Assembly (NCBI RefSeq): GCF_015207285.1
Contig: NZ_JADEXD010000042.1
Location: 1-43,279, forward strand
Origin: Tychonema sp. LEGE 07203
GTDB lineage: Bacteria > Cyanobacteriota > Cyanobacteriia > Cyanobacteriales > Microcoleaceae
Direction: 5' to 3'
DNA length: 43,279 nucleotides
In this document: positions 23,342-31,804 of the stretch, in pieces
Numbering within the stretch: position 1 is the first letter of the stretch
Layout: the number at the start of each line of letters is the position of its first letter
Program-made: the position numbers and the translations under genes
Notes under the pieces: model-generated
What the model saw: only the letters and a program-made list of their open reading frames with translations
Databases searched by the model: none
What the model was told of the DNA's origin: nothing

Positions 23342-25107
23342 GCCGATCGCACCTCTGTTTTAATTGCTAAACGTGCCAGTCCGAAACACAGCAAAGCATT
23401 GACAATCAAGAATGTTTGTGCTACAAAACCAGTTCCCAATCCCCAAACTGCGGGAGAGAGAACAGCATTCACAGCTAAACAGCTAGCAAAGCCGATCGAA
23501 GTTGCGATCGCGATCCACTTCCACTGTTGATGTCCCAACAGCAAAACAATCAAAATCCCCGGAATCAAAACACTAGCAAACAAAGGATTCAGCATACTGC
23601 TGCCGTTAATTGCACCGCCGAGTTCGGGAATAGAACTGCCCATAATTCTCATCGGCCACTGCGGCAAGTCAAATACAAACAAGTTGCGGAGGAAAAAGAA
23701 CCCAGAACTGCCAGCAATCAAACCGCCGGAAAAGCCCCAAGTCCAAGCGAACGGGAAATAGTTCCGCATAATGAAAGCCAATAAATAGGAACCGAGCACC
23801 ATGGCAATTTTCGGCAAGAGGGCGACTGCACCGCCGTCTATCCAGAAACGCGGGTTGAGATAGCCGTTATCGCGCAGCCAGCGGAAGAAGTCGCGGAAGT
23901 TGATTTGTCCGCGCTGGGCTAGCTGAACTGCTGCGGCTGCGTCTAGGTGTCCGGAACCAAAATGGTTTAAGGGATCTTCGGTGACATTTCGCGAGGACTG
24001 CAAGAGTACGCTGCGAATGGAGTCTGGTTCTGTGATGCCGGAGGCTTTGATTAGCGCTGCAACGGCGGCAACGTGGGGCGCTGCCATGCTGGTACCTTGG
24101 TAGCCTTCAAAGACTTCGGCACCGGTTTCTGGGTCGATCGTACTTTGGAGAATTTTGCCCATTTCAGAACCGCCGGGGGCTGAAATGTCAACACCCGCGC
24201 CGAAATTGGAATAATCGGCTTTTTCCTCGTTGGGGCCGAGGGCGGAAACGCCGATGACGTGGGGATAGCGGGCGGGATAGGATGCCGAACTGTCGCCGGA
24301 GTTGCCGGCGGCGGCGATGATGACAACGCCTTTAGAGTGGGCGTAGTCGATCGCTTCTTCCATTAACTGACTTTCGCCGCCGCCGCCTAAACTCATGTTG
24401 ATGACATCTGCGCCGTTGTCTGCTGCAAATTTAATTGCTTCGGCAATGTCGGAAACTGTACCGCCGCCGCTGCCGCTTAATACTTTCAGCGGCATTAAAG
24501 CTGCTTCGTAGGCGATGCCCGCTACGCCGTAGTTGTTGTTAGTTGATTGGGCGACAGTACCTGCGACGTGAGTGCCGTGGCCGTTGTCATCGTAGGCCTC
24601 GGCGCGATCGTTTACAAAGTCGTAGCCCGGTACAAATTTGGTTTCTTTTAAGTCGGCGACGGGAGTGATGCCGGTATCAATTACCGCTACTGTTGTGCCG
24701 CTGCCTTTGGTTTCGTTCCAGGCAGATTCTACATTGATGCTGCGGAGATTCCACTGCTTGGCATACATGGGGTCGTTGGGAATCTCGAAAGCGCTGTAAA
24801 TGTAGTTCGGTTCAATGTATTCGGTATTTTTAGCGAAATTTGATTTTTTCAGGGCATTTAGCAAAGTGCGAGATCCCTTGACAACATACACATTATCTGA
24901 TGCTGAGAATTCGCTGTTGAGCTGGGGTGCGATTTGGTACTGCTGGGCGATCGCATTTACTTGTTTGGCAATCTCGGCAGCACCGATATCTTCGCGGAAA
25001 TCCAGCACAATCGAGTCGTAGGTGCCTCTAGTAGCCAGTCCTGGGAAATTAGAAATCGCCCAGCCGAACCCAATTAAAAATAAGCACAGAAGGAAAAATT
25101 TTTTCAT
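23338..25107 (-). CDS. Subtilisin-like (S8) serine protease with C-terminal membrane domain
   Basis: About 589 residues from ATG 25107, where MKKFFLLCLFLIGFGWA is a clear signal peptide or anchor. A GTG at 25140 would add eleven residues encoded by repeat-like DNA. A propeptide-like region (about 30-110) precedes the peptidase. The catalytic triad is visible: Asp144 in AVIDTGI, His177 in NGHGTHVAG and Ser340 in GTSMAAPH; AAAGNSG carries the oxyanion Asn. After about residue 405 come around five hydrophobic helices (starting ALLPKIAMVLGSYLL), unusual for subtilases. The enzyme is probably fixed in the cytoplasmic or thylakoid membrane with its protease domain outside or in the lumen. Overlaps the 73-residue gene. 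Confidence 0.92.
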   Translation of the reverse strand: MKKFFLLCLFLIGFGWAISNFPGLATRGTYDSIVLDFREDIGAAEIAKQVNAIAQQYQIAPQLNSEFSASDNVYVVKGSRTLLNALKKSNFAKNTEYIEPNYIYSAFEIPNDPMYAKQWNLRSINVESAWNETKGSGTTVAVIDTGITPVADLKETKFVPGYDFVNDRAEAYDDNGHGTHVAGTVAQSTNNNYGVAGIAYEAALMPLKVLSGSGGGTVSDIAEAIKFAADNGADVINMSLGGGGESQLMEEAIDYAHSKGVVIIAAAGNSGDSSASYPARYPHVIGVSALGPNEEKADYSNFGAGVDISAPGGSEMGKILQSTIDPETGAEVFEGYQGTSMAAPHVAAVAALIKASGITEPDSIRSVLLQSSRNVTEDPLNHFGSGHLDAAAAVQLAQRGQINFRDFFRWLRDNGYLNPRFWIDGGAVALLPKIAMVLGSYLLAFIMRNYFPFAWTWGFSGGLIAGSSGFFFLRNLFVFDLPQWPMRIMGSSIPELGGAINGSSMLNPLFASVLIPGILIVLLLGHQQWKWIAIATSIGFASCLAVNAVLSPAVWGLGTGFVAQTFLIVNALLCFGLARLAIKTEVRSA

Positions 25108-25478
25108 GGCCGATGGTCTGCGTAGGGAAGGCTTGTCCACTACAATAACCGAATTTTCACTGCGATCGCCAGTTTTACCGGCGGCGGGTTTTGGATATCT
25201 CGCGGGCGGGCGTTTGGTATTTGGTGGTGCGGGCTGCCCGTGCGATCGAAAATTGCTCTAATATCATTTCCGGTTACACCGTCAGGTGATGTTGACTGTT
25301 GACTGTTCGCTGTCAACCGTCAACCGTCAACAGTGAACTCGAATTTACTATTCCGATGAAGAGAGGATTTGATATAATTTCTAGTTTCAATTGCCGGGGA
25401 AGTTTCAGCAGTTGAATCAATTGTATCATTACAGCAGATGGCAAAGAAAAACTAAAGTATTTTCAACAAGGATATTGC
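25108..25478. other. Divergent intergenic region with heptamer repeats
   Basis: About 370 bases between the divergent subtilase and a small membrane protein. It contains short heptamer runs (GTTGACT, then GTCAACC, about 25288-25335). A 35-bp motif at 25341-25375 recurs at 41961-41995 and ends in TATAAT here. No open frame is convincing. Confidence 0.6.
25341..25375 (+). repeat. 35-bp dispersed repeat, copy A
   Basis: GAATTTACTATTCCGATGAA plus GAGAGGATTTGATAT, identical to 41961-41995. In both places it follows a heptamer run ending in AACAGT and precedes a + strand gene. Here it ends in GATATAATTT, which contains a perfect TATAAT. Confidence 0.85.
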
Positions 25479-25895
25479 ATGGAAAGAGGTTTAATGTGGC
25501 TGCCGCTGCTGGCAATTTTTATTGGGCTGGCTTGGGCTGGATGGAACGAGTATCAAAAGTTAGAAGCCTATCGCGTCTGGGCGGAACAATTCGCTAAGGC
25601 AAAGTACGATATTTATGCTGTACTCGGTCAGCAAGAAGATTGTTTGACTTGGGGGAAACCTACTCGCAGCGGGCCTGTGAATTTGCAAACTTTTTCTTTG
25701 AAAAATGTGCAGTCGCTGAGGTTGTTAGTTAACGGCGCTGCGGTAGATTTAGAGTCGCCGCCGAATTCGGGAAGTGCCATCGCCCTAGAGTTTTTGTTAA
25801 AAGATGCGGAGGCTGTCCGGGTGCCGTTTACAGAGATTCCTCTAGCGACTAAATGGGCAAAGTATTTGCAGCAGGAATTACAGCGATTTTTGTAG
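25479..25895 (+). CDS. Small single-pass membrane protein of unknown function
   Basis: 138 residues. One N-terminal hydrophobic helix (LMWLPLLAIFIGLAWAGW, about 5-22) is followed by a soluble domain. That domain contains EDCLTWGKPTRSGPV and a beta-rich stretch ending in a helix, KWAKYLQQELQRF. The single Cys and the pattern look like a conserved cyanobacterial hypothetical, but I cannot name a family. It probably faces the periplasm or lumen as an anchored protein. The start gives MERGLMWLP; AAGGA lies a few bases upstream. Confidence 0.7.
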   Translation: MERGLMWLPLLAIFIGLAWAGWNEYQKLEAYRVWAEQFAKAKYDIYAVLGQQEDCLTWGKPTRSGPVNLQTFSLKNVQSLRLLVNGAAVDLESPPNSGSAIALEFLLKDAEAVRVPFTEIPLATKWAKYLQQELQRFL

Positions 25896-25975
25896 TGGGA
25901 TGACCGGCCAAACCCGGGTTTTCGGGTACGGTTGCTGAGGTGGGAGAACAGGGGGTGCGATCGCTTTATTTTTTA

Positions 25976-25993
25976 GTCGGCCTTGGGGCCGAC
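25976..25993. terminator. Hairpin GTCGGCC-TTGG-GGCCGAC between convergent genes
   Basis: A perfect 7-bp GC-rich stem with a 4-nt loop and TTTG after it on the plus strand. It lies between the stop of the small membrane protein (25895) and the stop of the minus-strand DNA methyltransferase. A plausible weak terminator. Confidence 0.5.
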
Positions 25994-25997
25994 TTTG

Positions 25998-27038
25998 TTA
26001 GACAAGGAGCGGTTTCAACCGCCGAGCGCTCTCCCGTCTTTCTACATTTTTGCGATCGAGAGAAATCCATTCTTCTTTTGTCAGGCGACGCACATTTTCT
26101 ATACGTTTGAAGGCCCAATCGTTGTATTCCCTATTAAGATCGCATCCCATCCAATAACGATTTAATTGTTCTGCAACAACGAGAGTTGTTCCCGAACCTG
26201 AAAATGGATCGACAACCAAATCTCCTTCGTTAGACGACGCAAGCACAAATTTTCTTAATAACTCTTCGGGTTTTTGCGTGGGGTGAGGTGTTGTTTCACC
26301 CATAGCGTTACAAGTAGTAGGAATTTCTATGACATCTTTAGGCTTTGCACCTTTGGGATTGGGTGTCCAGTTGTCGTGTTTCTTTGTTGCTCCTTTCCCG
26401 TAAGCACTTGTTTTCGCTTGCGGATGTGAAGGATATTTCAAAGTATGTGCGCCATAGGGAATTCGTACATCGTCAATATTTAGTTTGACGGAATCAAATT
26501 TACGAAAGTGAATAATACTTTCGTGCGAGCGGCCCCAATCGCTACCTAAATTCGCTTTATTTTTATAGTGCCATATCAACCAACGGCAACTCTTGAAATA
26601 CTTTGATGCTGGATGCTTTAAGTCAGCTAAGATTTCAGAAAATCCACAAATATATAGAGAGCCTGTTGATTTGAGAATCCGCGATGCTTCCCTAACCCAT
26701 TGCAGCGACCATTCAATGTACTGCTGTTGATTCTCAAAGCTGTCCCAATCGGCTTTTTTAATGTTGTAAGGCGGATCGGCAAAAATTAAATTAACACTCT
26801 CAGACTCAAGAGATTTCAGCCAATCAATTGAATTACCTTGATACAGTTGCCCATGAGGATGTGAATATTGCAGTTGAAAACCTTGGGTTAAAGGCTTTAA
26901 CTCTTGCTCCCTAATTTGTGGTGTCTCACTTACAGCGTCTAGGGAGAGTTGCATCATGTTCAAAGCTTGATTAGAATTGACCAATTGCGTCGATTCCTCG
27001 CTACCAGTGCCAACGACTAGGGATAGATTATAGTACAT
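25998..27038 (-). CDS. DNA methyltransferase, amino-group type, beta class
   Basis: 346 residues. The catalytic motif DPPYN (residues 88-92) comes before the SAM-binding motif DPFSGSGTT (277-285). That order defines beta-class N6-adenine or N4-cytosine methyltransferases; DPPYN favours N6-adenine. HPTQKPEELLRKF (motif X region) precedes the SAM motif, as expected. The target recognition region should lie in about 160-240. No restriction endonuclease is adjacent, so it looks like an orphan methyltransferase, either regulatory or the remnant of a restriction-modification pair. It is not the C5 enzyme type expected for HIP1-linked CGATCG methylation. AGGTGC lies just before the ATG at 27038. The first about 45 residues are not conserved methyltransferase sequence. 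Confidence 0.92.
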   Translation of the reverse strand: MYYNLSLVVGTGSEESTQLVNSNQALNMMQLSLDAVSETPQIREQELKPLTQGFQLQYSHPHGQLYQGNSIDWLKSLESESVNLIFADPPYNIKKADWDSFENQQQYIEWSLQWVREASRILKSTGSLYICGFSEILADLKHPASKYFKSCRWLIWHYKNKANLGSDWGRSHESIIHFRKFDSVKLNIDDVRIPYGAHTLKYPSHPQAKTSAYGKGATKKHDNWTPNPKGAKPKDVIEIPTTCNAMGETTPHPTQKPEELLRKFVLASSNEGDLVVDPFSGSGTTLVVAEQLNRYWMGCDLNREYNDWAFKRIENVRRLTKEEWISLDRKNVERRESARRLKPLLV

Positions 27039-27102
27039 ATGAATTGCACCTGACTAATTTTTTTGAGAGCTGCGACTCAGGGATTAATCGGATTGTTTCT
27101 GT

Positions 27103-29196
27103 TTACCAGTCTTCGCTACCCAGCCGGCGGCCGGCTAAGGCCCGCACTTGCTCGTCTGCGTCGGAAACTGCTAGCGATCGCAACAAAGGCAAAGTTTCGG
27201 CATTTTCGGGATAATGTTCGATAATTGCTTCGAGGGCTGTAAACCGGGGATTGTAAGCAAAAGAACCGGTTCGATCGCAGGGGTCGGTAAGAGCTATCTG
27301 GCGCAAAAATTCAAACATTCCCGGCTCGTCCTTCCATCCCCGCATTAACTCTACCAGGGCGATCGCCCGCACCTGCGAATCATCATCCTGCCGGGCTCTA
27401 ATTTTCAGCCATTCAAAAGTTTGAGACTCATTACTCCGCCCGCGGGCTAACTTTTGCAAAGCAATTTGCCTGACAGCCGGACTCTCGTCGCCCTCAGCTT
27501 TAGCCTCCAGCATCCGCCAAGTTTCAGCACCCGAATACCAGTTGCGAGCGAGTTCCTGCACCGCCGCTTCCCGCACCTCCTCCCGGTCAGAATCAAGCTG
27601 AATTTTCAGCCAAGCCAAGGTTTCCGGCTGTTGCGGCCATCCCCGCGCTATTTCTCGCACCAGCACGCTCAGCAAGTGAGAATCCCGCTCCGACTCGGCT
27701 AGTTTTTTGAGAAAAGGCAGCGTCTCGCCCCGGTGCCGCCAGCCTCTTGCTATCTGTTCGACGGCTGTTTCTCGGACGTTGAGGTGTCTGTCTGACTCGG
27801 CGAGATTTTTCAACCACTCAAAGACTTCGAGACTGGCTGGCGGTAATGTGGCGGAGGCTGCTACTACTACTTGCCGCACAGTCCAATAATCGTCTGAGGC
27901 CGCAATTTTTTGCAGCAGGGGCAATGTCTCTGGGCTGTCGGGCCAACCGGAGGCAATCTGTTGCAGGGCTGTTTCGCGCAGTTCGGCGTCGCGATCGCCC
28001 GCAGCTATATTTTGCAAAAAAGGCAGAGTTTCGGGGTTAGAGCGCCAGCCAGAGGCAATTCCTTGCACTGCCGCCTGCCGGACGGCGCAACTGCTGTCGG
28101 ACTCGGCGAGATTTTTGAGCAGCGGGTAAATGTCTGGTTGGGCCTGCCAGCGCGAGGCCAATTCTTCGATCGCTGCTGTCCGCACTTGTTCGCTGCTGTC
28201 GGATGCGGCTAGGGTTTTCAGCAGCAGGCAAACGTCGGCCTCGGCGGGCCAACCCGCTGCCAACTCCCGCACCGCTACTGTTCGCAGGGTAGAAGTTCCT
28301 GTCTCGGCGAGGTTTTTGAGCAGGGTGAAAGTGCCTAAAAGGCTGCGCCAACCTCTGGCTATTTGTCGCCACGCGGAGATTCGCACTCCCAAATTTTCGT
28401 CGGATTCGGCGGCGCTTCTCAGCAGCAACAGGGTATCTGTGCGATCGCGCCAACCTCTGGCCAACTGTTCCAGGGCACAGGTGCGGACTGCCGGACTGCG
28501 ATCGGACTGAGCCAGGGTTCTCAGCAGCGGCAGGGTATCGTTTTTATCCGGCCAACCGGAGGTCATTTCTGCGATTGCAGCCGATCGTACTGCCCAGTTT
28601 CGGTCTAATTTAGCGAGTTTTTTGAGCATCAGGTAAATTTCTGGCTCCTCAGACCAACTGCGGGCTATGGCTTTGACTGCTGTGGCCCGGACTTCGCCGC
28701 TGTCGTTCGAGTGAGCGAGTATTTTTAGCCAGGGCAGGGTTTGCGGGTCGTTTTTCCAAGTTTGGGCGATCGCGGCGATCGATCGATCGCGAATTTGATA
28801 AGTTTCCTGCAATTCTTGAGCGCTTTGATAAAGAACCAGGAAAACAGTGCCGTATTGCGATAACTTTTTTAAAGAATTTAACAGTTTTATTTCAGTTGTT
28901 TTGCTGATGCCATTTTTAAACTTTAACACGCATTGAGCTGCTAAAAATAAATTAATAAACTTTTCATTTTGACCGTTTTGAGCTATTAGATATTCTATCA
29001 GTTCGTTCGCTGTTTCTTTGTCGAGTTTAGCTGCAACTTCTCCCAGAACTTCGTGCAAAGATTCGTCCCGCCAGTGCTGCTCGAAAACTTGTGCTTTGAC
29101 TTTAGCCCAAGTCAGTTGACCGGTTTTGAGTTGTGCGTCGATTAACTCTGCAACTGTCTGGGGATTATTTTCAGAAACAAGTTTTTTTAACAACAT
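27103..29196 (-). CDS. HEAT-repeat protein resembling the C-terminal half of NACHT-HEAT proteins
   Basis: About 697 residues from ATG 29196 (MLLKKLVSENN); an ATG at 29229 would add eleven. About 15-18 HEAT/PBS-lyase-like units of about 31-33 residues fill residues about 140-690, with the pattern ...SDxxxxVRxxAxxxIARGWxxxPETLPLLKxLAE. The first 130 residues include EQHWRDESLHEVLGEVAAKLD. That resembles the segment following the NTPase in cyanobacterial NACHT-HEAT (STAND) proteins. No P-loop or NACHT domain is present here or in the 490 bases upstream. HEAT solenoids bind protein partners; no enzymatic function is visible. The codon use is GC-rich and produces many antisense open frames, which are shadows. 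Confidence 0.85.
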   Translation of the reverse strand: MLLKKLVSENNPQTVAELIDAQLKTGQLTWAKVKAQVFEQHWRDESLHEVLGEVAAKLDKETANELIEYLIAQNGQNEKFINLFLAAQCVLKFKNGISKTTEIKLLNSLKKLSQYGTVFLVLYQSAQELQETYQIRDRSIAAIAQTWKNDPQTLPWLKILAHSNDSGEVRATAVKAIARSWSEEPEIYLMLKKLAKLDRNWAVRSAAIAEMTSGWPDKNDTLPLLRTLAQSDRSPAVRTCALEQLARGWRDRTDTLLLLRSAAESDENLGVRISAWRQIARGWRSLLGTFTLLKNLAETGTSTLRTVAVRELAAGWPAEADVCLLLKTLAASDSSEQVRTAAIEELASRWQAQPDIYPLLKNLAESDSSCAVRQAAVQGIASGWRSNPETLPFLQNIAAGDRDAELRETALQQIASGWPDSPETLPLLQKIAASDDYWTVRQVVVAASATLPPASLEVFEWLKNLAESDRHLNVRETAVEQIARGWRHRGETLPFLKKLAESERDSHLLSVLVREIARGWPQQPETLAWLKIQLDSDREEVREAAVQELARNWYSGAETWRMLEAKAEGDESPAVRQIALQKLARGRSNESQTFEWLKIRARQDDDSQVRAIALVELMRGWKDEPGMFEFLRQIALTDPCDRTGSFAYNPRFTALEAIIEHYPENAETLPLLRSLAVSDADEQVRALAGRRLGSEDW

Positions 29197-29229
29197 ACTG
29201 ATACCCTGTCCCCTAAAGTTTGTTTGCAT

Positions 29230-29723
29230 TGAAAGAAGATTGGGCGGTTGACATCAGGTTTATACAGGCTTGCACCCTAAAAAAAGCGGCTTGAAGAAAG
29301 GGCGATTAAAATTACCTTATTTTCTTTACACCGCAGAGGTGTTCGCCGTCGATGGCCGAAGCAAACGCAAGTTTGAAGCTGGCGAGGTTTCAACCTTCCT
29401 CTGCTCCGTATTGTAGTATGCAGCCGATCGACTCTATTTTATACCACAATTATTTGCCAGCGTCGCGCCCCAATGCAAAAGCCGCCAGCACCCACAGAAA
29501 TATTGGGTTTTGGCGGAGGGCGATCGAACAATTCAGGCGGTAATTGCTCAACCGCATCAACTTCATCACCGTTTCCGACTTGCAAAATCCCCATTTGTTC
29601 TGCAGCAACCAAAGCGCAAACACCTATATTCGGGGCGATCGTTGGATGCGATCGCACACCTACCCAAAACCATCGATATCTTACTCGAATGCACTCTACA
29701 ATTTTTTGAATTTTAACGATTAT
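29230..29723. other. Intergenic region with no convincing gene
   Basis: About 490 bases between two minus-strand genes. Two short overlapping minus-strand frames exist. One of 72 residues (29439-29657, GTG start) has no recognisable domain. One of 35 residues (29450-29557, ATG) has a short hydrophobic segment FLWVLAAFAL. Neither has a good ribosome site. They may be remnants, and I do not call a gene. Confidence 0.4.
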
Positions 29724-30512
29724 TTAAGCTCCCATTCCAGAATACTGTTTCAAACCCTGCCGCCACAGCCACCGATTCCACACAAAAAACACCGCACCCC
29801 AGCCCAGCATCACCAACAAACCGCGGCCTACATCTACGGGCAATCCTATCAAGATTGCAGCGGGAAAATGAATCAAATAAGGGAAAGGTGTCCACAAAAC
29901 TACTTCGCGCACGGCTGGGGGAAACACTTCTAGCGGCGCGACAAGTCCCGATAAAAACAGGTAAATTAAAAACCAGAATTGTTCGATCGCACTTGCCCTC
30001 TCGATCCAAAAAGCAAACAGCGCAAAGGTATACTGAATCAGGAATCGCAAACAAAAAGCCAAAACGACAACCAACAAAAACAGCAAAAACCTGCCCAAAC
30101 TCGGCAGCCAAAAAGACTGCGGGTAAAGTGCAAAAAACAGCAGCACTAATCCGAATATAAACGGCAGCCTCGCAAACCTTTCGGAAACGTGAGATGCAAA
30201 GTGATGCCATACGGGATCGAGAGGCTGCAACAGTCTATTAGATAACTTGCCTTGCACGACTTCTTTTTCAAAATCCCAAATCACCCAAACTACATTTGTT
30301 TGCCTCACAATGAAAGCTGCTAAAAAATAACGGGCAAAGTCGATCGCATTCAGCCCAAACTCTCCACTTTCGGCCGCCTGCATCCACACGCCCATCAAGA
30401 TAAACGGCAAAGCGCCCGACAGCGCCCACAAAAACAATTCCGCCCGGTATTCGAGCATATAAGCGTAGTACGTAACCAGCAAGGTTTTAGCAATTCTGAT
30501 GAATCGTGTCAT
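29724..30512 (-). CDS. ABC-2 type exporter permease
   Basis: 262 residues with about six membrane helices, of the ABC-2 family related to COG4587/COG3694 (ABC2_membrane_6). The start RFIRIAKTLLVTYYAYMLEYRAELFLW and the motif WVIWDFEKEVVQGKLSNRLLQPLDPVW after the third helix are characteristic. It should form the membrane part of an exporter with the ATPase encoded at 30717-31697 on the same strand. Systems of this type commonly have two such permeases; only one is present here, so the channel may be a homodimer or the second gene lies elsewhere. Substrate unknown. Confidence 0.88.
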   Translation of the reverse strand: MTRFIRIAKTLLVTYYAYMLEYRAELFLWALSGALPFILMGVWMQAAESGEFGLNAIDFARYFLAAFIVRQTNVVWVIWDFEKEVVQGKLSNRLLQPLDPVWHHFASHVSERFARLPFIFGLVLLFFALYPQSFWLPSLGRFLLFLLVVVLAFCLRFLIQYTFALFAFWIERASAIEQFWFLIYLFLSGLVAPLEVFPPAVREVVLWTPFPYLIHFPAAILIGLPVDVGRGLLVMLGWGAVFFVWNRWLWRQGLKQYSGMGA

Positions 30513-30528
30513 ATCAATTTTAGATTTA

Positions 30529-30690
30529 ATTTTTCGGTGTTAGCAACGGGTTCTTCGGCCCGTTCCACAAAACATTGAAGCTTTAGTGGAACAGGCATCT
30601 TGCCTGTTCAATTTTTCGGTATTAGCAACGGGTTCTTCGGCCCGTTCCACAGCATAAGGAAACTTTAGTGAAACAGGCATCCTGTCTGTT
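30529..30690. repeat. Two tandem 80-bp direct repeats
   Basis: Copies at 30529-30608 and 30611-30690 align end to end with a 2-bp spacer and only about a dozen differences. Each holds a hairpin AACGGG-TTCTTCGG-CCCGTT and a second inverted pair AACAGGCAT(C/T)...CTGTT. They fill most of the gap between the ABC ATPase and permease genes, where a hairpin could lower downstream expression. Confidence 0.85.
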
Positions 30691-30716
30691 ATCGAGAATA
30701 AACCCAGCCAAAAACA

Positions 30717-31697
30717 TTACACTTTTCCCGTGCGAAAAACTCTACCAATTACCTCTTCAATTGGCGGATCGGTAACAGTCAAATCTATTACTTCTAACTC
30801 TGCCAAAATCTTCGAGACGCTCACAGTCAGCTCCTCTCTTTTTACCAAAAAACGCACTGATTCTCCCTCAATTGATTCTACCTCCCCGTAAGCAAAAGCG
30901 CTATCTTTTGCCAGCGGTTCGGCTAATTTTACCTGAACTTCCCGATAAGGTGCAAACCTGTCCAGCAATCCTTCCAAACTGCCATCATAAACTAATTGCC
31001 CTTCATGAATTAACAAAACGCGCTTGCACAAAGCAGTAATATCAGCCATGTAGTGACTGGTCAAAAGTACCGTTGCTTGATAGCGATCGTTATATTCCCG
31101 CAGAAATTTTCTGACGCTAAACTGTGCGTTGATATCCAAACCTAAAGTCGGTTCATCTAAAAATAATACCTCCGGTTGGTGCAGCAGCGCAGCCATCAAT
31201 TCAGCTTTCATGCGTTCGCCCAAAGACAGCTTGCGTACCGCTTGATTTAACTTGCCTTCTAGTGACAGCATCTCTGTCAATTCTCCGACTCGCCGCCGAT
31301 AATCTGCATCGGGAATGCCGTATACAGCGGCGTTGATCCGCAGAGAGTCGAGCACGGGCAAATCCCAAATTAACTGCTGTTTCTGTCCCATGACTAAGGT
31401 GATTTTTTGCAGAAAATCTGCTTCGCGGCGGAAGGGAGTGCGATCGCACACTCTCACACTACCATCAGACGGATAGATCAAACCCGTGAGCATTTTCAGC
31501 GTCGTAGTTTTGCCCGCACCGTTAGCGCCGAGAAACCCCACCACTTCTCCCGGTTCAATACTGAAAGAAACCCCCTCAACTGCTTTGATATTGCGGTATG
31601 TGCGGTTAAAAAAGTGTCGCACTGTTCCTTTAATTCCCGGTTCTTTAATGGCTACCGGATAAACTTTGCTCAAGTCTTCAACTAAGATAATTGGCAT
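30717..31697 (-). CDS. ABC-2 type exporter ATP-binding protein
   Basis: 326 residues. Walker A is GANGAGKTT (57-65), followed by a Q-loop region with MGQKQQLIWDLP (about 103-114). The signature is LSLGER (157-162), Walker B VLFLDEP (177-183), and the D-loop and H-loop are TLGLD and LLTSHYMAD. The MGQKQQL variant and the C-terminal extension (about 235-326, with EVIGRVFR) match the COG4586 group that pairs with ABC-2 permeases. It powers export by the permease downstream on the same strand, 204 bases away. Start ATG 31697 (MPIILVEDLSKVYPV) is the natural N-terminus. Confidence 0.93.
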   Translation of the reverse strand: MPIILVEDLSKVYPVAIKEPGIKGTVRHFFNRTYRNIKAVEGVSFSIEPGEVVGFLGANGAGKTTTLKMLTGLIYPSDGSVRVCDRTPFRREADFLQKITLVMGQKQQLIWDLPVLDSLRINAAVYGIPDADYRRRVGELTEMLSLEGKLNQAVRKLSLGERMKAELMAALLHQPEVLFLDEPTLGLDINAQFSVRKFLREYNDRYQATVLLTSHYMADITALCKRVLLIHEGQLVYDGSLEGLLDRFAPYREVQVKLAEPLAKDSAFAYGEVESIEGESVRFLVKREELTVSVSKILAELEVIDLTVTDPPIEEVIGRVFRTGKV

Positions 31698-31804
31698 GGG
31701 TTTTACTTTGAATTTTTATTTAAATTTGCGATTTGGCGATCGGCTGTGCCAAGATGGAGATAATTGCAAGATATCCATTATTACATCGCACGAAGTTTAG
31801 AACT

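Noticed and set aside
27454..28510. Several open frames on both strands within the HEAT gene
   Set aside because: High-GC repeat coding sequence gives long shadow frames; the HEAT frame is the only one with a domain pattern.
29439..29657. 72-residue minus-strand frame and overlapping 35-residue frame
   Set aside because: No recognisable domain and weak starts; the two overlap in different frames.
29855..30210. Frames overlapping the ABC-2 permease on both strands
   Set aside because: The permease frame shows membrane helices and family motifs; the others are shadows.
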